Shown: one piece after another, positions 8,517-16,734 of the stretch
Layout: every line of letters begins with the position of its first letter
Position numbering within the stretch: position 1 is the first letter of the stretch
From: Porphyromonas sp.
Lineage (GTDB): Bacteria; Bacteroidota; Bacteroidia; Bacteroidales; Porphyromonadaceae
Direction: 5' to 3'
DNA length: 64,000 nt
Assembly: GCA_029983505.1 (NCBI GenBank)
Contig: JASBZK010000002.1
Coordinates: 1 to 64,000 of the forward strand
The notes under the pieces: generated by a model
Databases searched by the model: none
Told to the model about the DNA's origin: nothing
What the model saw: the letters and a program-made list of their open reading frames with translations, nothing else
Translations under genes and position numbers: made by a program

Positions 8517-8551
8517 CTAACTCCTAACTGCTGACTACTAACTGCTGACTG
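8517..8551. repeat. Five 7-nt CTRACTN units
   Basis: CTAACTC, CTAACTG, CTGACTA, CTAACTG and CTGACTG follow one another without gaps. This microsatellite-like stretch directly follows the 20-nt direct repeats. No gene is visible here. Confidence 0.8.
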
Positions 8552-8600
8552 TACCGGGGGGCGGACTGTGCCTCGGTTTTTCCACCGTTTCAATTTTTGC

Positions 8601-8608
8601 TAAATTTG
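8601..8608 (+). promoter_or_regulatory. Putative -7 box (TAAATTTG) for cyclophilin gene
   Basis: TAAATTTG, a match to TAnnTTTG, 25 nt before the ATG at 8634. The leader would be short, about 20 nt. Confidence 0.5.
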
Positions 8609-8633
8609 GACTCGTAAACGAACTATCCCCATT

Positions 8634-9317
8634 ATGCATATGAAGCATCTGCACCGCCATACGCTCGCCCTGCTCCTCATTTTGGTACTGTGCCCGCTTG
8701 CACTGAGGGCGCAAGGAGACGCACGCACACGCGTCCGCTTTGTCACGAATAAGGGCAGCTTCACCATCGAACTGTACGACGACACCCCGCTGCACAAAGA
8801 GCGGGTTCTCTCCCACGTGGCTGCTCACGACTACGACGGGCTGCTGTTTCACCGGGTGATCCGCAACTTTATGGTTCAGGCCGGCGGAGCGTTGCACAAA
8901 GGGACGAAAGCCGGAGAGACCCGGTTAGAGGCGCTATCGGAAGAGACCATACCCGCCGAGATCGTCTACCCCGGACACTTCCACAGACGCGGGACGGTGG
9001 CTGCCGCCCGCATCGGAGACGAAGAGAATCCGGAGAAAAGGAGCGACGGCATCCAGTTCTTCGTGAACGTGGGTCAATTTTTCCTCGAGAAAGAGCTCCT
9101 TCCCTACACCAAAGACTCGATAGCCCCGATGACGGACGAGATAAAGAAGTGCTATATGCTGGAGGGCGGCGTGCCGCATCTCGACGGACGGTACACGGTA
9201 TTTGGCGAAGTCGTCGACGGGATGAATACGATACTCAAGATCCAATCCGTGGAGACGGACGGGAGTGACCGCCCCACCCGGGACGTGTACATCAAGAGCG
9301 CAAAAATCATAAAGTAA
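8634..9317 (+). CDS. Exported cyclophilin-type peptidyl-prolyl isomerase (227 aa)
   Basis: A signal peptide (MHMKHLHRHTLALLLILVLCPLALRAQ) is followed by a cyclophilin domain: VRFVTNKGSFTIELYDDTP at about 33-51, then FHRVIRNFMVQAGG, which has the catalytic Arg and the F-x-x-x-Q core. IQFFVNVGQ and YTVFGEVVDGMNTI complete the family motifs. A charged insert (AARIGDEENPEKRSDG) precedes the FFVNVG strand, as in many Bacteroidales cyclophilins. It catalyses cis-trans isomerisation of Xaa-Pro bonds and, being exported, probably aids folding of envelope proteins. ATGs at 8634 and 8640 are equally possible starts. It appears to be transcribed alone, diverging from the fimbrial operon. Confidence 0.88.
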   Translation: MHMKHLHRHTLALLLILVLCPLALRAQGDARTRVRFVTNKGSFTIELYDDTPLHKERVLSHVAAHDYDGLLFHRVIRNFMVQAGGALHKGTKAGETRLEALSEETIPAEIVYPGHFHRRGTVAAARIGDEENPEKRSDGIQFFVNVGQFFLEKELLPYTKDSIAPMTDEIKKCYMLEGGVPHLDGRYTVFGEVVDGMNTILKIQSVETDGSDRPTRDVYIKSAKIIK

Positions 9318-9367
9318 GCCTGCTTCAGAGAGTCACTGCACCCTTGCTGAGGGAGGGGAATAAATTT

Positions 9368-9447
9368 GGTACAGGCCGAAAAGTTTACCCCGGTACGTGT
9401 CTCGCGCTACCGTAGGTACGGGCGGTTTTATCTCCTCGGTACGTACC
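9368..9447. repeat. 23-nt-period array, copy B
   Basis: Four cores (GGTACAGGCC, GGTACGTGTC, GGTACGGGCG, GGTACGTACC) at 9368, 9392, 9415 and 9438. The flanks are AAATTT on the left and AAATTT on the right, giving an inverted-repeat end (TTTGGTAC ... GTACCAAA). Confidence 0.9.
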
Positions 9448-9557
9448 AAATTTTGGAAGAGAAAGAACAGGGACACACGGCGGTGTCTCAAAAGTCCGAA
9501 CGGTCGCATTGCTTTCGGCATTCGGCGCATTTGCACTAAAAAAAGGAACAGAAGTCC

Positions 9558-10283
9558 ATGATAAAAACAGTATTCACAGATCTCGACGATACGCTCTGGG
9601 ACACCAAAGCCAATAATAAAGATGCGATGCACGAACTCTTTGAGATGAAGGGTTGGGCAGACAAGCTCGGAGACTTTGAGACGTGGTATACAGCCTATGC
9701 GGCGCATAACGACCACTTGTGGGACGAGTACCGGCGGGGTACGGTCACGAAGCCGGAGCTGATTCTCCGACGTCTTCGCGAGCCACTGGAACCCGGTCTC
9801 GGCGCGATGAGCGACGACGAGCTCCTCGGACTGAACGACCTCTTTCTCGATCTCGTGGGGAAGAGAGACAAAGTGGTGGAAGGGGCAAAAGAGATGCTCC
9901 GGGAGCTAAAAAAAGACTACAAAATCGTCGTCCTCTCCAACGGATTCAGGGAGGTGCAGACGAATAAAATAAAGAGTGCCGGCTTAATGGAGTACTTCGA
10001 CCTCATCGTACTCAGCGAAGATGCGGGGGTTAATAAGCCCCACAAAGGGATCTTTGACTACGCGTTTCTCCTAAGCGGCGCCCGTCCCTCAGAGTCCATA
10101 ATGGTGGGGGACAGTTGGGCTGCAGACATTGAGGGCGCACTCGCAGCCAACATCCCGGCCGTCTGGTACAATCCGGACGGAGAAAAAGCAAAAAAAGAGA
10201 GTGAGTTTCTCAAGCCGATATATGAGGTAAAGAGCCTTGGCGAAGTGCCGCAGCTCATCCGTACCCTTAACGCATTCTTTTGA
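9558..10283 (+). CDS. yjjG: YjjG-family HAD pyrimidine nucleotidase (241 aa)
   Basis: The HAD motifs are present: motif I FTDLDDTLWDT (residues 5-15), motif II VVLSNGF near 127-133, motif III Lys in KPHKGIFDYA, and motif IV VGDSWAADIEGA. The cap and overall length fit the YjjG branch, which dephosphorylates non-canonical pyrimidine 5'-nucleotides and keeps them out of DNA. Cytosolic. Its TGA overlaps the ATG of the next gene (TGATG at 10281-10285), so the pair is probably translationally coupled. The assignment to YjjG rather than another HAD phosphatase is by overall resemblance. Confidence 0.8.
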   Translation: MIKTVFTDLDDTLWDTKANNKDAMHELFEMKGWADKLGDFETWYTAYAAHNDHLWDEYRRGTVTKPELILRRLREPLEPGLGAMSDDELLGLNDLFLDLVGKRDKVVEGAKEMLRELKKDYKIVVLSNGFREVQTNKIKSAGLMEYFDLIVLSEDAGVNKPHKGIFDYAFLLSGARPSESIMVGDSWAADIEGALAANIPAVWYNPDGEKAKKESEFLKPIYEVKSLGEVPQLIRTLNAFF

Positions 10284-11128
10284 TGGAAGAGACCCGGAAT
10301 GTGATAGATGTCTCGGAGCTGCCGGAGCTCCTGCATTGCGATTTCTTCGGACACAAGTGGGGAAGACGCGCGGGCAAGTGGATTCTCGAAGCCCTTGGGA
10401 TAGAGGAAATCAATAGCCTCGTCCGCCGACACGGCGCACTCAGCGGAGCAGACTTCGCTTCGGCGGTACTCGAAGATCCCGCCGTGCAGATACATTACGA
10501 TATCGCGGGAGAAGCCAACTTGAGACGTATGGCGGAGGAAGAGAGCTTCATCACCGTAAGCAACCACCCTTTCGGCGGGCTGGACGGTCTTCTGCTCGTC
10601 TCGATAATAGGCGCAGTCCGCAAGGACTTCAAAGTCGTCGTCAACGACATCCTGGACCGCATCCAACCGCTCCGCGAGAGCTGGATCTCCGTAAGCCCGT
10701 CCCGCTCCTTGGACCACGAAGCCCGGAGAAACGTCCCCGCCCTCCTCGAAGTCGCCCGACAGGTAAAAGGAGGACACCCCGTGGGGTTCTTTCCCTCCGG
10801 GACTGTGTCCAAGTACCACGTCGGAAAAGGGAAGCCCATCGAGAGAAGTTGGTCGGAAAGCTCAATGCGAATCTTCAGAGCCTTGCAGGTGCCGGTGTAC
10901 CCCGTGGCCTTTTCGGGGCGTAACTCGATTCCCTTCTACATCCTCCAGACCTTAGCCGACACCCTCCACGGGCTCAGACTGCCGGCCGAGATTTTGAATA
11001 AAAAAGGGCAGGTGATCCACGTCACGATAGGAGAGCCGCTCACGGGCAAAGACTTCGAGGGCGAGTCCTCCCTCTCCGAGATCGCGGCACGCCTCAGGGC
11101 TCACACACTGAGTCTCATCAGACGCTAA
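10283..11128 (+). CDS. PlsC-type lysophospholipid/O-acyltransferase (281 aa)
   Basis: The start is the ATG at 10283, overlapping the previous stop, rather than the TTG one codon earlier. The acyltransferase motifs are NHPFGGLDGL near residue 93 (the NHxxxxD catalytic block), FFPSGTVSK (block III, glycerol-phosphate contact), and VYPVAFSGRNS (block IV). The NHPFGGLDG form of block I is typical of Bacteroidales enzymes related to GlsA, which attaches the second acyl chain to N-acyl glycine-type aminolipids. That narrower role is an inference: no partner GlsB gene is seen here. Membrane-associated, with no obvious transmembrane segment. Confidence 0.75.
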   Translation: MEETRNVIDVSELPELLHCDFFGHKWGRRAGKWILEALGIEEINSLVRRHGALSGADFASAVLEDPAVQIHYDIAGEANLRRMAEEESFITVSNHPFGGLDGLLLVSIIGAVRKDFKVVVNDILDRIQPLRESWISVSPSRSLDHEARRNVPALLEVARQVKGGHPVGFFPSGTVSKYHVGKGKPIERSWSESSMRIFRALQVPVYPVAFSGRNSIPFYILQTLADTLHGLRLPAEILNKKGQVIHVTIGEPLTGKDFEGESSLSEIAARLRAHTLSLIRR

Positions 11129-11193
11129 GGGAGTACCTCGCGCGTTCGGAGCGGAAATTAGGACAGAGGGGACCGGATTTCGTAGGTCAGAAG

Positions 11194-12900
11194 CTAAAAC
11201 CTTCCTTTCCGACGGGGCTTCTCGCGCCCTTTGCGGTCGGGTCTCTTCGCCCCTTTGTGTCCTTTCTTGGAGAAGTCCTCGACGACAACCTCGTCATCCC
11301 GAACCTGCTTCACCGTCACCTTTTGCCCATTGATGTCGTACGCGCCGAGTGCGTCAATGACTTCCTCCGCGTCCTCCGGCTTTACCCCGAAAACCGTGCG
11401 CCGGTCTTGTATGACGATCTTGCCGACCTCTACGAAGTGACCGAGGGAGCGATTGAGAATCTCGATGAGGGTATTGGGGTAGATGCGGTCTTTTCGGCCA
11501 AAGTTGATTTGCAGCCGGGCGAAGCCGTCTGCCCCACCCTTGTGGCGCTCGGTCTTTTCCCTCTTCTGCCTGGGACTGATCTCCTCAATGGGCATCGCCC
11601 GCTCGTAGTAATGGAGGAGCTCGGACATCTGAGTGTAAAGGAAGCGGGACAGAAGCTCCTCCCGATCCAGCCACGAAAGCCTCTTGGATACGACGGACAA
11701 GAGCGGGGCGATGACCGTCTCCACGGGGACGGTATTCTCGATCTCGTCGACCATCTTGAAGATCTGCTTCTCGCAGATCTCGGCTCCGGTGGGCAGCTTG
11801 CGGTACTCGAATTCGATCCCCGCAGTCTTTTCGACAAGACGGAGACGCGATTGCTCCCGCACGTGGCAGATGGCTATCGAAAGACCGCTCTTCCCCGCCC
11901 TCGCCGTGCGCCCGCTGCGGTGCGTGTAGATCTCGGCGTCTTCCGGCAGGGTATAGTGGATGACGTGGGTGAGGTTTTGGACATCAAGCCCTCTTGCCGC
12001 CACATCGGTAGCGACAAGGAGCTGTATGCCCCTGTGACGGAACTTTTGCATCACATACTCCCGCTGCGACTGGCTCAAGTCCCCGTGGAGCGCGTCAGCG
12101 TTATATCCGTCTTGGATCAATAGATCGGCGACCTCCTGGGTGTCCTTACGGGTGCGGCAGAAGATGATACCGTAGATGTCGGGATAGTAGTCGCAGATGC
12201 GCTTCAGGGCAAGGTATTTGTCCTTGGCGGGGACGAGGAAGTACTGGTGCCGGATATTCTCGTTCGTGGAATTGCGGTTCCCTATCGTGACCTCCTCCGG
12301 GTCGTGAAGATATTGCTCCGAGATCGACTTAATCTCCTTAGGCATCGTGGCCGAGAAAAGCATCAGATGCCTCTCGGACGGTACTTCGGACAGGATCGCC
12401 TCGAGGTCCTCCTGGAAGCCCATATCGAGCATTTGGTCCGCCTCATCGAGGACGACCTCCGTAACCGTCGAGAGCTTTACAGCACCCCGGCGCATCAGAT
12501 CCAAGAGACGTCCCGGTGTGGCTACGAGGATATGGGTGCCTTTTTGGATCTTACGAATCTGCTCCTCTATGTTCGCCCCGCCGTACACGGAGGTGATCAT
12601 CACCTCAGGGATGTACTTGGCGTACTGAATGAGGTCACGCGAGATCTGGACACAGAGCTCACGGGTGGGAGAGAGGATCAGCGCCTGAGGGAAGCTCTCT
12701 CCGGGGTTGATATTTTGGATCAGGGGCAGCCCGAAAGCCGCCGTCTTTCCGGTGCCGGTCTGAGCCAGCGCGATGATGTCTTTTCTTTCGCCGAGAAGCA
12801 GAGGGATGACGGCTTCCTGCACCGGCATAGGGTGCGAAAAGTCCATATCCCTGACAGCTTCCTGGAGGGGCTTAATGAGGCCGAGGTCTTCGAATGTCAT
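11194..12900 (-). CDS. DEAD-box RNA helicase (568 aa)
   Basis: The start at 12898-12900 (MTFEDLGLIKP) begins at the Q-motif region and overlaps the murI stop by 4 nt (ATGA). Motifs in order: Q motif (MPVQEAVIP), I AQTGTGKT, Ia PTRELC, II DEAD (VVLDEADQMLDMGF), III SAT, then helicase C with DVAARGLD and HRSGRTARAG. The C-terminus (about 450-540) resembles a DbpA-type RNA-binding domain (RLQINFGRKDRIYPNTLIEILNR) followed by a basic tail rich in Lys and Arg. It fits the DeaD/CsdA group that unwinds structured RNA during ribosome assembly or cold growth. Convergent with the acyltransferase gene. Confidence 0.9.
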   Translation of the reverse strand: MTFEDLGLIKPLQEAVRDMDFSHPMPVQEAVIPLLLGERKDIIALAQTGTGKTAAFGLPLIQNINPGESFPQALILSPTRELCVQISRDLIQYAKYIPEVMITSVYGGANIEEQIRKIQKGTHILVATPGRLLDLMRRGAVKLSTVTEVVLDEADQMLDMGFQEDLEAILSEVPSERHLMLFSATMPKEIKSISEQYLHDPEEVTIGNRNSTNENIRHQYFLVPAKDKYLALKRICDYYPDIYGIIFCRTRKDTQEVADLLIQDGYNADALHGDLSQSQREYVMQKFRHRGIQLLVATDVAARGLDVQNLTHVIHYTLPEDAEIYTHRSGRTARAGKSGLSIAICHVREQSRLRLVEKTAGIEFEYRKLPTGAEICEKQIFKMVDEIENTVPVETVIAPLLSVVSKRLSWLDREELLSRFLYTQMSELLHYYERAMPIEEISPRQKREKTERHKGGADGFARLQINFGRKDRIYPNTLIEILNRSLGHFVEVGKIVIQDRRTVFGVKPEDAEEVIDALGAYDINGQKVTVKQVRDDEVVVEDFSKKGHKGAKRPDRKGREKPRRKGRF

Positions 12901-13763
12901 AATGAGGTCTCTAAAACAATGTGATCCACCGGAGCCTGTGACAAACGGGGACTTTTGGCGAAGCGGGAGACCATTTCGCCGAACTTTGCGTCGCTCTCTG
13001 TGGTAAGTAATCGACACACGCCACCTCGTGAGAGACGCGCCTCCATCTCGGGGTGACGTCTCAGATAGTCTTGTGTCGCGTTATTCATAATACGGCTCTG
13101 CCCGAGTATCTTGATGTGGTCGGGGACGAATCTCCGGATTACGGGCAAGAGCAGCGGGTAGTGTGTGCAGGCGAGCTGGATGGTGTCCATCTCGGGGTCT
13201 TTGGCTAAGAGCGTTTTTACCTCCCGCTCCACGAAGAAATCCACCCCGGGATTACCTACATACTCGCCCTGCTCCACAAGAGGCACCCACATCGGTGCGG
13301 GATGCTGGGAGAGTTTGATCCCGGGGAAATACTCCGATACCTCAATGCCGTACGTATTGCTCTCTACGGTCGCTTTGGTGGCCAGAAGCCCTACGTGCTT
13401 ATTGCGCGAAGCCTCCCCGAGGACTTCGACGGTGGGTCGGATGATGCCGAGGACACGGCGCGAGGGATCTTCGCTCTTCGGAAGGTCGATCTGCTGTATG
13501 CTCCTCAGAGCCCTCGCCGAGGCCGTATTGCACGCCAAGAGCACCAGGGGGCAACCTTTGGAGAAGAGATAATTCACCGCCTGCCGGGTGTACCGGTAAA
13601 TTGTCTCAAAAGAGTGCTGTCCGTAAGGAGATCGGGCATTATCCCCGAGGTAAAGGTAATCGTACTCCGGCAGGGCTTCCAACAGACCTTCGAGGATCGT
13701 CAGACCGCCATATCCGGAGTCAAAAACCCCTATCGGAGCAGCAAAAGGTCTTAGGCTCCCCAT
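12897..13763 (-). CDS. murI: Glutamate racemase MurI (288 aa)
   Basis: The open frame runs 48 codons further upstream, but the ATG at 13761-13763 (MGSLRPFAAPIGVFDSGYGG) fits the family start and forms a TGATG overlap with the upstream gene. Visible motifs are GVFDSGYGGLT, the catalytic Cys region LACNTASA, and the second Cys in LACTHYPLL. The enzyme converts L-glutamate to D-glutamate for peptidoglycan. Length is normal for the family. Its last 4 nt overlap the start of the helicase gene, and the run of overlaps suggests one transcription unit with yccF, folA and thyA upstream. Confidence 0.93.
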   Translation of the reverse strand: MGSLRPFAAPIGVFDSGYGGLTILEGLLEALPEYDYLYLGDNARSPYGQHSFETIYRYTRQAVNYLFSKGCPLVLLACNTASARALRSIQQIDLPKSEDPSRRVLGIIRPTVEVLGEASRNKHVGLLATKATVESNTYGIEVSEYFPGIKLSQHPAPMWVPLVEQGEYVGNPGVDFFVEREVKTLLAKDPEMDTIQLACTHYPLLLPVIRRFVPDHIKILGQSRIMNNATQDYLRRHPEMEARLSRGGVCRLLTTESDAKFGEMVSRFAKSPRLSQAPVDHIVLETSL

Positions 13764-14146
13764 CAATCGGTGAGGACCCTCACGTCCCTTCCAAACGGAG
13801 CAAAAGAGATGCCTACCATGTGGAAGTGCATCCTGCCCCACGGTATGCCGATAATCGTGATACAGAGCAAGAGCCCGAAGATGATGTGGGTAAGCGCTAT
13901 CTCCCACCCGAAGAAAAGGATCCAGATCACATTACCCACACAGCCTATGGCCCCCGTTCTCGCGTCCGAAATCTCCGATCCGAAAGGGAACAGAGCCACG
14001 AGTGCGAGCTTAAAAGCCTGCAGCCCGAAAGGGATACCTATGATCGTCAAGCACCAGATGGCACCCGATACGGCGTAACCGAAAGCCACAGGCAGACCGC
14101 CGAAGATCCACCATACCACGGTCTTAAAGAGATTCCAAAGCGTCAT
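13763..14146 (-). CDS. yccF: YccF-family inner membrane protein (127 aa)
   Basis: A small hydrophobic protein with internally repeated YccF motifs: AIWCLTIIGIPFGLQAFKLA (about 29-48) and LLLCITIIGIPWGRMHF (about 92-108). Three or four membrane segments are visible (7-25, 27-45, 67-85, 86-103). YccF proteins are widespread inner membrane proteins whose role is not settled. The stop shares a base with the murI start, and the gene lies 3 nt after folA, so it is co-transcribed with folate and cell wall genes. That position gives no clear functional clue. Confidence 0.85.
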   Translation of the reverse strand: MTLWNLFKTVVWWIFGGLPVAFGYAVSGAIWCLTIIGIPFGLQAFKLALVALFPFGSEISDARTGAIGCVGNVIWILFFGWEIALTHIIFGLLLCITIIGIPWGRMHFHMVGISFAPFGRDVRVLTD

Positions 14147-14149
14147 AAT

Positions 14150-14659
14150 TTATTTCCTTGTCCAAACGGTGAATGAATACGGGTATTTGTTCTTCTCGTC
14201 GGCCCCGTGGTGTTCTTTGCTTTGTAAGGTCCAGAGGTCGGGATCAATTTCGGGGAAAAACGTATCTGCGCCCGGGAAATCGTTGCCCTCCACGATCGTG
14301 ATGTAGAGTTTGTCCGCAAGGTGCAGGCTCTGGCTGAAGATCTGAGCCCCGCCGATGACAAACACCTCACCCGTTCCCTCCGCCTCCCGTAGCGCGTCCT
14401 CGATGGAAGACACGACAGAGACCCCGTCCGGAGCCTTATAGTCGGCGTTTCTTGTGACGACGATATTCTTCCGCCCGGGCAGTGGTCCCTTGGGAAAAGA
14501 TTCGAAAGTCTTTCGCCCCATAATTATGGGGTGTCCCATCGTCACCTCCTTAAAGTGCTTGAGGTCGGCTTTCATCTCCATCTTCCACGGCATATCGCCT
14601 TTGAAGCCTATGGCTCTCCGGCGCGTCATGGCGACTATGATGCTCACACTCGTTTTCAT
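14150..14659 (-). CDS. folA: Dihydrofolate reductase (169 aa)
   Basis: The start at 14657-14659 (MKTSVSIIVAMT) is chosen over an upstream ATG because it places the first strand at the N-terminus and overlaps the thyA stop (ATGA). DHFR motifs: AIGFKGDMPWKMEMKADLKHFKEVT (NADPH and substrate pocket, with the usual Asp/Glu position in the second helix), PIIMGRKTFESF, VFVIGGAQIF, and the C-terminal strand SFTVWTR. It reduces dihydrofolate to tetrahydrofolate with NADPH and recycles the dihydrofolate made by the neighbouring thymidylate synthase. Confidence 0.93.
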   Translation of the reverse strand: MKTSVSIIVAMTRRRAIGFKGDMPWKMEMKADLKHFKEVTMGHPIIMGRKTFESFPKGPLPGRKNIVVTRNADYKAPDGVSVVSSIEDALREAEGTGEVFVIGGAQIFSQSLHLADKLYITIVEGNDFPGADTFFPEIDPDLWTLQSKEHHGADEKNKYPYSFTVWTRK

Positions 14660-15450
14660 ACGGCTACTTCTCCTTTTATCGTGGGCCAAGGGTCATACCC
14701 CTCGAGCTTGAAATCTTCGTATACAAAGTCTTCGAGATTCTTCACCTCGGGGTTGAGGATCATTTTAGGCAAAGGTCTCGGTTCGCGCGAGAGCTGGAGC
14801 CTGGCCTGCTCGAGGTGATTGAGGTAAAGGTGCGTGTCCCCCGTAGTGTGCACAAACGTCCCCGGCTCCAAGCCGGTCACCTGCGCCACCATCATCGTGA
14901 GGAGCGCGTAGCTTGCGATATTGAAAGGCACTCCGAGGAAGAGGTCCGCACTGCGCTGGTAGAGTTGGAGGGAAAGCTTGCCGTCAGCGACGTAAAATTG
15001 GAAGAGCGTGTGGCAGGGCGGCAGGTGCATCTCTTCGATCTCACCCACGTTCCAAGAGCTGACGATGATGCGCCGGCTGTCGGGATTCTTTTTGACCGCA
15101 TCCACCGCCTCCTGAAGCTGGTCGTGCGTGATGCCGTCTTTGCCTATCCAGTGGCGCCACTGTGCGCCGTAGATCGGGCCCAAGTCCCCATTCTCGTCCG
15201 CCCATTCGTTCCAGATGCGTACGCCGTGGTCTTGGAGATACTTTACGTTCGTGTCCCCTTTTATGAACCACAGGAGCTCGTAAATGATGCTTTTGAGGTG
15301 CAGCTTCTTCGTCGTCACAAGCGGGAAGCCGTCAGAGAGGTCATACCGCATCTGGTGACCGAAGGAACTGAGTGTCCCCACGCCCGTCCTATCTTCTTTC
15401 TTGACGCCGTGCTCCAAAGTATAGCGGAGCAGGTCTAAGTATTGTTTCAT
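14656..15450 (-). CDS. thyA: Thymidylate synthase ThyA (264 aa)
   Basis: Full-length ThyA: start MKQYLDLLRYTLEHG, RTGVGTLS (phosphate-binding Arg), ELLWFIKGDTN, IYGAQWRHW, the catalytic Cys motif LPPCHTLFQFYV, RSADLFLGVPFNIASYALL, and the C-terminal IKGEVAV. It methylates dUMP using methylene-tetrahydrofolate. It precedes folA with a 4-nt overlap, the classical thyA-folA arrangement. It is the first gene of the overlapping run that continues into yccF, murI and the helicase. Confidence 0.96.
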   Translation of the reverse strand: MKQYLDLLRYTLEHGVKKEDRTGVGTLSSFGHQMRYDLSDGFPLVTTKKLHLKSIIYELLWFIKGDTNVKYLQDHGVRIWNEWADENGDLGPIYGAQWRHWIGKDGITHDQLQEAVDAVKKNPDSRRIIVSSWNVGEIEEMHLPPCHTLFQFYVADGKLSLQLYQRSADLFLGVPFNIASYALLTMMVAQVTGLEPGTFVHTTGDTHLYLNHLEQARLQLSREPRPLPKMILNPEVKNLEDFVYEDFKLEGYDPWPTIKGEVAV

Positions 15451-15453
15451 TTT

Positions 15454-16458
15454 TCAGTCTTTCGTTGCGTAGTTATCGGGGCGGATGGGTGTCGTCCCGC
15501 CCGATCGTCCCACGAGGGAGAGTCCTTCGGAGGTCTCTGTGGTAAATCCTATGGCCGTCACTCCGCTCAATGCGTCTATGCGCTCTTTGTCGGTCAAAGG
15601 GACGGTAAAAAGGAACTGATAGTCCTCACCGCCGTGCATGGCCGCAAGTGACGGGTCAAGTCCGAAATCCTCCGACATACGGAAGGTCTGGAAGTCGATG
15701 GGAAGCGATTTCTCGTAAATACGGCAGCCGACTCCGGAGACCCGGGACATACGGACAAGTGCATCCGAGAGTCCGGATCTAAGCACGGACAAAAAAGAGA
15801 GCTGCACCCGGCTTTCCCCGAGAGCCTTCAAAACGGGTACCGGCAACGCCGGCTTAAGCTGTCTCTCCAGGAGATACTCCCTACCGCCGAAGTCGGGGTG
15901 GAAATCTATCGTGGCGTCAAACGCTTTTTTCTCCCGCACCATCAGTTGTAAACCCATATAAGCGGCACCGAGGTCCCCGGTGACACAAATGAGCTCGCCT
16001 GGACTTGCCTTTTGCCCGGCACTGTAGGCGCTCTCACCGAATGATGTCGCACTTATCGCAAATCCCGTGAGCGAAGAAGTGAGGTCAAAGAAACTCAAGT
16101 TGACGCCGTAGAAATGGCAGGCTTCGGACACCCCCCGCATAAAAAACTCGACATCTTCGACCTGGAAGCGCTGCGAGACTCCCAGCACAAGCGAGAGATG
16201 AACCGGCTTCCCTCCGCTGCCGTAAATACCTGCCACAGCGGACGTCACGGTCTTGAAGCCGAGATAATTGAGCGGGAAGTACACGAGGTCGAAATCAACG
16301 CCCTCCATCAATAGCACCGATGCCGAAAGCCCGCGTCCTCCGAGGGATGATGCAGTACCGTAACCGCTAAAAGCCGCGTGGGCTCCGCCATTCTCCTCTT
16401 CGAATAACTTGCTTATGCGCTCGACAAGTCCCTCTTTCCCTATCTCTTTTATCTCCAT
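15454..16458 (-). CDS. thiL: ThiL-like AIR-synthase-fold kinase (334 aa)
   Basis: The start at 16456-16458 (MEIKEIGKEGLVERI) is chosen because the putative promoter lies just upstream, inside the longer open frame. ThiL-type features: an N-terminal acidic/aromatic block, MEGVDFDLVYFPLNYLGFKTVT (metal-binding Asp and phosphate site), VTGDLGAAYMGLQLM, and HGGEDYQFLF near the C-terminus, the family signature. ThiL phosphorylates thiamine monophosphate to the active diphosphate. The usual SD-A-A-GG loop is replaced by SAVAGIYGSGG, so substrate identity is less sure. No other thiamine gene is close. The thyA gene follows after 3 nt. Confidence 0.75.
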   Translation of the reverse strand: MEIKEIGKEGLVERISKLFEEENGGAHAAFSGYGTASSLGGRGLSASVLLMEGVDFDLVYFPLNYLGFKTVTSAVAGIYGSGGKPVHLSLVLGVSQRFQVEDVEFFMRGVSEACHFYGVNLSFFDLTSSLTGFAISATSFGESAYSAGQKASPGELICVTGDLGAAYMGLQLMVREKKAFDATIDFHPDFGGREYLLERQLKPALPVPVLKALGESRVQLSFLSVLRSGLSDALVRMSRVSGVGCRIYEKSLPIDFQTFRMSEDFGLDPSLAAMHGGEDYQFLFTVPLTDKERIDALSGVTAIGFTTETSEGLSLVGRSGGTTPIRPDNYATKD

Positions 16459-16483
16459 GCTTACCTTTTTGTTATTTCTCACA

Positions 16484-16491
16484 CAAAGGTA
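16484..16491 (-). promoter_or_regulatory. Putative -7 box (TACCTTTG) for thiL-like gene
   Basis: TACCTTTG on the minus strand, 25 nt before the chosen ATG. It matches TAnnTTTG exactly and lies between the repeat array at 16594-16673 and the gene. It could drive the whole thiL-thyA-folA-yccF-murI-helicase run. Confidence 0.6.
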
Positions 16492-16593
16492 CCGAGAATT
16501 TGGGCGCAAAAATCCGCTTCCCCGACTTTCGACGCAATTTCTCCCCCATACCCTTGCTTGAGGTCAGGGTGGTATAGAGATTGGGCTGATTTT

Positions 16594-16673
16594 GGTACGT
16601 ACCGAGACGGAAGCGCCGTACAGACCTACGAGAAATTTTTGATCGGACTCCCCTTTCCTTTTAGGTCCGTACC
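16594..16673. repeat. 23-nt-period array, copy C
   Basis: Cores GGTACGTACC (16594), CGTACAGACC (16617), a decayed third unit near 16640, and GGTCCGTACC (16664). It occupies the dnaA-thiL gap. The ends are TTTTGGTAC and GTACCATTT. Confidence 0.85.
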
Positions 16674-16734
16674 ATTTTTCCCTGCCGCTCCCCGCCCCAA
16701 TCACCTTAGCGTCGAAGTCGGTAAGGCGCAGGTA

